Assembly: GCA_002705125.1 (NCBI GenBank)
Contig: PAHQ01000022.1
Coordinates: 1 to 10,258, forward strand
Source of the DNA: Verrucomicrobiales bacterium
Lineage (GTDB): Bacteria > Verrucomicrobiota > Verrucomicrobiia > Verrucomicrobiales > DEV007
DNA length: 10,258 nt
Direction of reading: 5' to 3'
In this document: in pieces, positions 5,600 through 10,258 of the stretch
Layout of the letters: each line of letters opens with the position of its first letter
How positions within the stretch are numbered: the stretch's first letter is position 1
Notes under the pieces: model-generated
Databases searched by the model: none
What the model saw: the letters and a program-made list of their open reading frames with translations, nothing else
What the model was told of the DNA's origin: nothing
Program-made: the position numbers and the translations under genes

Positions 5600-6679
5600 A
5601 TGAGTGAAGTTTCCTCAGGATTAGAAATTTTTTGTATTGGGCTTAATCATGAGGCCGCCCCGGTTTCTGTGCGAGAGAGAATGGCTATACCTGAAACTGA
5701 GTTGGCTGAAAGGTGTTCCCTTTTAACGAAAGAAGAAGGCTTTTATGAGTCTGTCATAGTATCCACATGTAACAGAATTGAGATTTATTGTGTGGCAGAT
5801 GAGAAGATGTATCTAAGTCTCGAAAAGTGTTTCGAAATTTCACTAAAATCTGGTGACTTCTCTCAACTAGATAATTACAAGTACAAGGGAAAAGAAGTGA
5901 TGAGACATTTGTGCCGGGTAGCTAGTGGCCTTGATTCTATGGTGCTGGGTGAAACTGAGATTTTCGGTCAATTGAAAAAAGCCTATTCTGTTGCTCAATC
6001 CTCTGACAATACATCAAAAGTATTAAACAAGTTGTTTCAAAGTTCTTTCATGATTGCTAAAAATGTCAGAACGAACTCAAAAATAACTAGAGGAGCGACA
6101 TCGGTTGGAGCTGCTGGAGTTGACTTGGCTGAGAAAATATTTGGAGACTTAAAAAGATGTAATGTTATGGTTATTGGTACGGGGGAAATGGGTCAAATAG
6201 TCGCAAAAACTCTCATAGGTCGCGGAGTTAAGTCTCTTGAGGTTGTCAGCAGATCCCTAGAAAATGCGACTCAATTAGCTAAAGAAATGGGTGGCACTCC
6301 TTATCAATTGAATGATGGGATTAGTAGACTTTCAATTATCGATATTCTTATTACCGCCACTTCATCGCCTACTACAATACTTCATAAAAATATGGTAGAT
6401 GCTATTTTTAATAAGCGCAGAGGTAGACCATTATTCATTGTTGATATCGCGGTTCCTAGGGATGTTGATGAGGAAATCACCGAAATTCCAGGAGTTTACC
6501 TTTATGATATGGATGCCTTGCAGCGAATTACTTCTTCTGCACGTACTCGTCGCGAAGAGCAGATTGAGATATGTGAAAATCTTATATTACAATTGATAAG
6601 AAGTCATAGCTTTGATGAGTCTTTCAAGAACTCGTCTAATTTTTCTGATGACGGAAGTGACCCCGTTACTACAGTATGA
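5600..6679 (+). CDS. hemA: Glutamyl-tRNA reductase, short form
   Basis: This enzyme carries out the first committed step of C5-pathway tetrapyrrole synthesis: NADPH-dependent reduction of glutamyl-tRNA to glutamate-1-semialdehyde. The N-terminal catalytic domain shows IGLNHEAAPVSVRE (13-26) and STCNRIEIY (55-63), where Cys57 is the expected catalytic nucleophile. GLDSMVLGETEIFGQLKKAY (110-129) is the family signature. The NADPH domain has VMVIGTGEMGQ (189-199) and VDIAVPRDV (281-289). YLYDMDALQRI (300-310) begins the C-terminal dimerisation region, but the protein ends at 359 residues in a Ser/Asp/Asn-rich tail, about 60 shorter than the E. coli enzyme. No frameshift is visible. The start lies two bases after the preceding stop. 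The stop overlaps the hemC start by four bases (ATGA at 6676-6679), which implies coupled translation. Identity is secure; the oligomeric state is not. Confidence 0.96.
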   Translation: MSEVSSGLEIFCIGLNHEAAPVSVRERMAIPETELAERCSLLTKEEGFYESVIVSTCNRIEIYCVADEKMYLSLEKCFEISLKSGDFSQLDNYKYKGKEVMRHLCRVASGLDSMVLGETEIFGQLKKAYSVAQSSDNTSKVLNKLFQSSFMIAKNVRTNSKITRGATSVGAAGVDLAEKIFGDLKRCNVMVIGTGEMGQIVAKTLIGRGVKSLEVVSRSLENATQLAKEMGGTPYQLNDGISRLSIIDILITATSSPTTILHKNMVDAIFNKRRGRPLFIVDIAVPRDVDEEITEIPGVYLYDMDALQRITSSARTRREEQIEICENLILQLIRSHSFDESFKNSSNFSDDGSDPVTTV

Positions 6680-7638
6680 AAAAAATAGTTATAGGAACGA
6701 GAGGAAGTGCTTTGGCGTTATATCAGGCACGCAGAGTTGCTAAGGAGTTAAGAGAAAGCGGATATAATGGTCGAATAGAAGAAAAAATTATTCAGACAAG
6801 TGGGGATAGGCATAAAGATCTTAAACTCACAGAATTCGCAAAGGGAAAAGATCCATTAATTGAAAAAGGTGTTTTTATTAAGGAGCTAGAGGAGGCCCTT
6901 TTGAGATCTGAAATTCATATTGCTGTACATAGTCTTAAGGATTTGCCTTCAACTTTAACTGAAGAATTTGAGCTGGGAGCAGTTCTAGAACGGGGCGCCG
7001 TACAAGATTTATTAGTAACGAGTAGTGAATCTAGTTCATTAGAGGAGCTTCCTAAAAGTGCTACTGTTTCAACTGGAAGCGTAAGGCGCTCGAGAATAGT
7101 ACAATGGAGGCGTCCAGATATAAATATTAAAGATATGAGGGGGAACGTCCCAACTAGATTAAAGAAATTACAACATGGTCAATATGGTGATGCAACTATT
7201 CTGGCACAAGCCGGCCTGAATAGACTTGGCATTTATGATGAGAAAAAAGAAACTTTGGAACTGGAGGGAATTGTCTTCGGTAGTTTTCAGTTGCCTCTTA
7301 ATGAATTCGTTCCTGCAGCAGGACAAGGGGCTATAGCCATTGAAACTTTAACTAATAATCCGGTTTTAGAGATTATTTCAAAGATCAATCATCAGGAGAC
7401 TGAGGAATGTATCGCAGTTGAGAGAGATTTTTTAAGGTTACTGGGTGCTGGATGCGATACTCCAGTTGGAATTCATGCATCAATTTCACCTTCCAAAGAT
7501 GAGATGAATTTACAGGCGGTAGTTTTCGATGAGATGGATTTATTTTCTAAGCCAAAAACTGGTAGTTTAGTTGCTCAAAGGGGATTAGTAGACCGAGTTG
7601 CTAATGATTTATTAATTCAAATGCAAATTAATGTTTGA
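6676..7638 (+). CDS. hemC: Hydroxymethylbilane synthase (porphobilinogen deaminase)
   Basis: This enzyme joins four porphobilinogen units into hydroxymethylbilane in the cytoplasm. The 320 residues match the family. Diagnostic parts in order are IGTRGSALALYQA (6-18), HSLKDLP (85-91) with catalytic Asp89, STGSVRRSRIVQWRRPD (132-148) with the substrate- and cofactor-binding arginines, MRGNVPTRLKKL (154-165), and FVPAAGQGAIAIE (211-223). Cys260 in LLGAGCDTPVGIHA attaches the dipyrromethane cofactor; the surrounding Gly-Ala-Gly-Cys is a common variant of Gly-Gly-Cys. The ATG overlaps the hemA stop by four bases. The stop TGA at 7636-7638 abuts the next gene. It lies between HemA and the HemD fusion, so the operon supplies steps on both sides of this reaction, with hemL and hemB elsewhere. 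Confidence 0.97.
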   Translation: MKKIVIGTRGSALALYQARRVAKELRESGYNGRIEEKIIQTSGDRHKDLKLTEFAKGKDPLIEKGVFIKELEEALLRSEIHIAVHSLKDLPSTLTEEFELGAVLERGAVQDLLVTSSESSSLEELPKSATVSTGSVRRSRIVQWRRPDINIKDMRGNVPTRLKKLQHGQYGDATILAQAGLNRLGIYDEKKETLELEGIVFGSFQLPLNEFVPAAGQGAIAIETLTNNPVLEIISKINHQETEECIAVERDFLRLLGAGCDTPVGIHASISPSKDEMNLQAVVFDEMDLFSKPKTGSLVAQRGLVDRVANDLLIQMQINV

Positions 7639-7643
7639 AAGAT

Positions 7644-9176
7644 ATGGGAAAGAAATCAACAAATAGAAAAGGAATCTGTTATTTAGTTGGAGCTGGACCC
7701 GGTGACCCTGGTTTGTTAACTATTCGTGCTAAAGAGTGCTTGGAGAAAGCTGATGTGGTTGTTTATGATTACTTGTGCAATGCCGAGATATTGAATTATG
7801 CGCCATCCGGTTCTGAAAAAATATATGCAGGAAAAAAGGCTGCTGATCATGCTATTCCTCAAGATGAACTTAATGACTTATTAGTAAAGTTATCGCTTGA
7901 GGGAAAGACAGTAGTTAGGCTTAAGGGAGGTGATCCATACGTTTTTGGAAGGGGAGGAGAGGAAGCTCAGGAACTGAATAAGGCAGAAATTCCTTTTGAA
8001 ATTGTTCCTGGGATTAGTTCTTCAATTGCAGGTCCTGCGTATGCAGGAATACCGGTCACTCATAGAGATTGCTGCTCTCAACTCACTATATTTACTGGTC
8101 ATGAAGATCCAAACAAGAATGAGTCTGTTATCGATTATTCCAAGATTGGAAAATATGATGGAACTAAAGTAATGCTTATGGGGGTCGGCCAGCTAGAAAA
8201 AGTAACCAGTGAAATGATTTCTGGTGGGGCAGCTAAAGATACACCAGTTGCTCTGATAAGATGGGCCACGACCGGTAGACAAGAGACTTTAGTCGGAGAA
8301 ATTGGAAATATTTCACAAAAGGTAAATAAAGTGGGGTTTAAAGCTCCTGCTGTCGCCGTATTTGGAGAGGTAGTCAATTTAAGAGATCAACTTAATTGGT
8401 TTGAGGGTCGTTCTTTATACGCTAAGAAAATGGTTGTAACGAGAACAAGAACTCAGGCTGGAGAGCTTAGCGTACGACTTAGGAACATGGGAGCTGACGT
8501 GGATGAAATGCCTACTATTAGAATTGAGCCTCCAGAGAAGCTCAAAGAATTTGGTCAATTAGTTCAGGATTCCCATAAGTATGATTGGATTGTTTTCACT
8601 AGTCCTAATGGGGTAGATGCCTTCTTTGATATCTTTTTTAAATTATATAAGGATGCACGATCAATTGGAGGAGCAAAAATCGCTGTGATTGGTCCAGGTA
8701 CTCAGAAAGCAGTAGAAAAATTTCACCTCGCTGTTGATCTGTTACCAGAGAGATTTGTTGCTGAGGGACTCGTAGAAAAATTTGTCGAATCAGAGGGTGT
8801 TGAAAATCAAACAATATTATTGGTCCGACCTGAGAAGACACGTGATGTAATATCCAAAGGGCTCAATGAAAAAGGGGCAATCGTAGACGAGGCTATTGCT
8901 TATCGTACTGTTCCTGAACTTGAAGATCCCACGGGTGCAGTAAAGAGATTCAACTCAGGAGAAATAGACCTAGTAACCTTTACAAGTTCAAGCACCGTTG
9001 AGAGCTTTATGGAACTGGATCTTGAGATACCAGATCATATTGTAATGGCAAGTATTGGCCCTATAACTTCTGAAACTATCCGTTCTTATGGTTACGAAGC
9101 TGAAATTGAAGCTAAAGAATCAAATATACCAAGCCTCGTTGATGCTATAGATGAATACTATAAACTTAACGAATAA
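7644..9176 (+). CDS. cobA-hemD: Fused uroporphyrinogen-III C-methyltransferase / uroporphyrinogen-III synthase
   Basis: This is a two-domain enzyme of 510 residues. The N-terminal part (about 10-250) is an S-adenosylmethionine-dependent uroporphyrinogen-III methyltransferase that makes precorrin-2. It shows GAGPGDPGLLT (16-26), VRLKGGDPYVFGRGGEE (91-107), VPGISS (121-126) and AGIPVTHR (134-141). The C-terminal part (about 260-505) is HemD, which cyclises hydroxymethylbilane to uroporphyrinogen III. It has VVTRTRTQAGEL (264-275), IVFTSPNGVDAFF (316-328), LLVRPE (392-397) and VTFTSSSTVESF (444-455). The precorrin-2 dehydrogenase/ferrochelatase part of CysG is absent. I prefer ATG 7644, six bases after hemC. 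A TTG at 7635 overlapping the hemC stop (TTGA) would add three residues. The fusion couples the two reactions at the branch between heme and siroheme/cobalamin; the same gene order is known from several phyla. The downstream end overlaps a hairpin. Confidence 0.95.
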   Translation: MGKKSTNRKGICYLVGAGPGDPGLLTIRAKECLEKADVVVYDYLCNAEILNYAPSGSEKIYAGKKAADHAIPQDELNDLLVKLSLEGKTVVRLKGGDPYVFGRGGEEAQELNKAEIPFEIVPGISSSIAGPAYAGIPVTHRDCCSQLTIFTGHEDPNKNESVIDYSKIGKYDGTKVMLMGVGQLEKVTSEMISGGAAKDTPVALIRWATTGRQETLVGEIGNISQKVNKVGFKAPAVAVFGEVVNLRDQLNWFEGRSLYAKKMVVTRTRTQAGELSVRLRNMGADVDEMPTIRIEPPEKLKEFGQLVQDSHKYDWIVFTSPNGVDAFFDIFFKLYKDARSIGGAKIAVIGPGTQKAVEKFHLAVDLLPERFVAEGLVEKFVESEGVENQTILLVRPEKTRDVISKGLNEKGAIVDEAIAYRTVPELEDPTGAVKRFNSGEIDLVTFTSSSTVESFMELDLEIPDHIVMASIGPITSETIRSYGYEAEIEAKESNIPSLVDAIDEYYKLNE

Positions 9177-9183
9177 GTTTTTT
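9162..9183 (+). terminator. Rho-independent-type terminator of the heme operon
   Basis: AAACTTA (9162-9168) and TAAGTTT (9174-9180) form a perfect 7-base-pair stem with loop ACGAA, running into six T residues (9178-9183). The stop codon TAA (9174-9176) lies in the 3' arm. The stem has only one G:C pair, so it is weaker than a standard terminator, but the T run and its position at the end of a long operon facing a convergent gene support the call. Confidence 0.5.
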
Positions 9184-9212
9184 GAAATTAAACCAAGGCA
9201 GGTAATACAAAC

Positions 9213-9509
9213 TTAAGCCTCAGAATTATCAGCAGGGGTCTCAGCCGCTACTGTCTCTGCCTGCTCAACAGGAGTCTCTTCTGAATCTTTAGTAGTATTG
9301 CCACGTCTGAACACCTGCAAGTTTGTGCGAAATTTCATTCTAGATTTCTTCGCGGCTGTACGTTGTTTTCTACGATAGCGTTGAAACGGAGTTTCGAATG
9401 ATCGAAGGCGTCTCATTTCATCCATGATTCCTTCAGCCTCAAGCTTGTTTTTTAAACGCTTAAGAGCACGGTCTACTGATTCGCCTTTATTTACTTCTAC
9501 GTCTGTCAT
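9213..9509 (-). CDS. rpsU: 30S ribosomal protein bS21 with acidic C-terminal tail
   Basis: A small-subunit ribosomal protein located near the platform and the 3' end of 16S rRNA. Residues 1-60 fit bS21: EVNKGESVDRALKRLKNKLE (5-24), then GIMDEMRRLRSFETPFQRYR (27-46) and a basic RRKQRTAAKKSRMKFR (46-61). The standard protein is about 60-70 residues. This one has 98, ending in roughly 25 residues rich in Glu, Ala, Thr and Pro (two ETP units), without basic character. The ATG at 9509 gives the expected N-terminus; the upstream bases (CCCAAATTTAAAAC) contain no Shine-Dalgarno motif. It is downstream of and co-directional with the SecF gene (56-base gap), and convergent with the heme operon. The core assignment is firm; the tail has no assigned role. 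Confidence 0.93.
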   Translation of the reverse strand: MTDVEVNKGESVDRALKRLKNKLEAEGIMDEMRRLRSFETPFQRYRRKQRTAAKKSRMKFRTNLQVFRRGNTTKDSEETPVEQAETVAAETPADNSEA

Positions 9510-9528
9510 GTTTTAAATTTGGGACCGG

Positions 9529-9557
9529 ACTTTAATAGGTTTCAGTCAATGAGTCAA
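9529..9557 (-). promoter_or_regulatory. Candidate rpsU promoter
   Basis: On the minus strand, TTGACT (9557-9552, five of six matches) is followed after 17 bases by TAAAGT (9534-9529, four of six). The predicted start near 9522 leaves a leader of about 12 bases before the rpsU ATG. A second TTGACT begins eight bases downstream (9549-9544) but has no matching -10. This gives rpsU its own transcription in addition to any read-through from secF. Confidence 0.45.
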
Positions 9558-9565
9558 GTGCGGTT

Positions 9566-10258
9566 CTAATCTGAAACTGCAGTAGGGTCTACAGCCTCTT
9601 GATCAGCGTCCAGAATTTGTCTTCGGAGGTTAATTCCCTTAAATCTTGCCCAAAAAGCAACAATTGGGGATGCAACAAATATCGAAGAGTAGGTTCCAAC
9701 AATTACTCCTATAATAATTGCAAATGAAAAGTCTTGAAGAGATGGTCCACCGAATAAGAAAAGGCTGATAACGGTTAAGAGTGTTGTTAAACTTGTTAAA
9801 ATAGTTCGGGAGAGGGTCGAGTTTATGGCGACGTTCATTATGGTGTTTTGATCGCCCCGTTGATTACGAAGACCTTCCCTAATCCTGTCAAAAACAACAA
9901 TAGTGTCGTTAATAGAGTAACCAGCAATAGTTAGAAACGCTCCTACGAGTATCAAATTAAGTTCAAGTCCACAGAGCACAGTGATACCAATCACGATAAC
10001 AAGATCATGAACTAATGCCGCAATTGCTCCTAAGGCGAAAGAAAATTCAAATCGGAAAGTAATGTAGATAAAGATTGCGATTAGGCCGGCAATTAACGCT
10101 GTTATCGAAGTCGATAACATTTCACCCGCTATCTGCGAACGTATCTGCTGACTTTGAATTTGTCCTTCTGCTAAACCTGCAGAGCTAATAGCGCCCTTTA
10201 CTTTTTCGCCATCAGTATCACTTACTCTCACAGAGTAAATTGTTTTATTTTGTCCGAG
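9566..10258 (-). CDS. secF: Protein translocase subunit SecF (or SecF half of SecDF), C-terminal part
   Basis: This membrane component of the Sec export machinery assists protein release on the periplasmic side using the proton gradient. The frame is open through the right edge: nine codons precede the GTG at 10231 and read naturally into it, so the gene is cut by the window and 230 residues are visible. Five membrane segments can be seen (about 46-68, 74-97, 101-122, 150-171, 178-203). Key SecF motifs are VHDLVIVIG (83-91), with the conserved Asp85, and GYSINDTIVVFDRIREG (113-129). NSTLSRTILTSLTTLLTV (146-163) is also typical. Just before the first visible helix, the usual Val-Gly-Pro segment is replaced by QIRSQIAGEML (38-48). 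The first SecF helix and any SecD portion lie outside the window, so a SecD-SecF fusion cannot be excluded. rpsU follows after 56 bases. Confidence 0.93.
   Translation of the reverse strand, partial: LGQNKTIYSVRVSDTDGEKVKGAISSAGLAEGQIQSQQIRSQIAGEMLSTSITALIAGLIAIFIYITFRFEFSFALGAIAALVHDLVIVIGITVLCGLELNLILVGAFLTIAGYSINDTIVVFDRIREGLRNQRGDQNTIMNVAINSTLSRTILTSLTTLLTVISLFLFGGPSLQDFSFAIIIGVIVGTYSSIFVASPIVAFWARFKGINLRRQILDADQEAVDPTAVSD

Noticed and set aside
8135..8841. Two minus-strand open frames (8135-8377 and 8638-8841) inside cobA-hemD
   Set aside because: Both lie opposite conserved domains of the fusion and show no protein-like motifs.

Overview
The window looks like ordinary chromosomal core sequence from an AT-rich (roughly 40% GC by eye), Gram-negative-type bacterium. 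Evidence for the envelope type is an ExbB/ExbD/TonB set. A Verrucomicrobiota (Opitutae-like) origin is my best guess. It rests on the CobA-HemD fusion, a short HemA, a tailed S21 and start sites without Shine-Dalgarno motifs. This is an inference from general knowledge, not from a search.

Layout, left to right. (1) The 3' end of an unrecognised gene enters from the left edge (to 500). (2) A plus-strand cluster follows: exbB-like, exbD-like, a TonB-like protein, and a small membrane-anchored zinc-ribbon protein (613-2794). (3) fabF (2848-4098) encodes beta-ketoacyl-ACP synthase II and has its own candidate -10 box very close to its ATG. (4) apt, on the minus strand (4155-4685), converges on fabF and is divergent from the next cluster. 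(5) A tightly packed tetrapyrrole operon runs 4815-9176: a CcsA/HemX-family membrane protein, hemA, hemC and a cobA-hemD fusion, with junctions of +2 bases, -4 bases and a few bases. It ends in an AT-rich hairpin plus T run that overlaps the last stop codon. (6) On the minus strand, rpsU (9213-9509) and the end of a SecF or SecDF gene (9566 to the right edge) converge on the heme operon.

How the genes work together. ExbB, ExbD and TonB should form an inner-membrane proton-driven motor that energises outer-membrane transporters. HemA makes glutamate-1-semialdehyde from glutamyl-tRNA. HemC polymerises porphobilinogen to hydroxymethylbilane. The HemD half of the fusion closes the ring to uroporphyrinogen III, and the CobA half methylates it to precorrin-2, the siroheme/cobalamin branch. 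hemL, hemB and hemE are not in the window. The CcsA/HemX-like protein is either a HemA-modulating membrane partner or a cytochrome c assembly component.

No tRNA, rRNA, CRISPR array, insertion sequence or phage element was seen, and no gap between genes exceeds about 130 bases. I found no convincing new multi-gene system. The best leads are modest: an apparent lack of Shine-Dalgarno motifs at all 11 intact starts, a TonB-like protein with a heptad aromatic-Lys-Pro repeat, a HemA without most of its dimerisation domain, a HemX/CcsA-like protein without the tryptophan-rich WWD motif, an acidic tail on S21, and an uncharacterised membrane zinc-ribbon protein.
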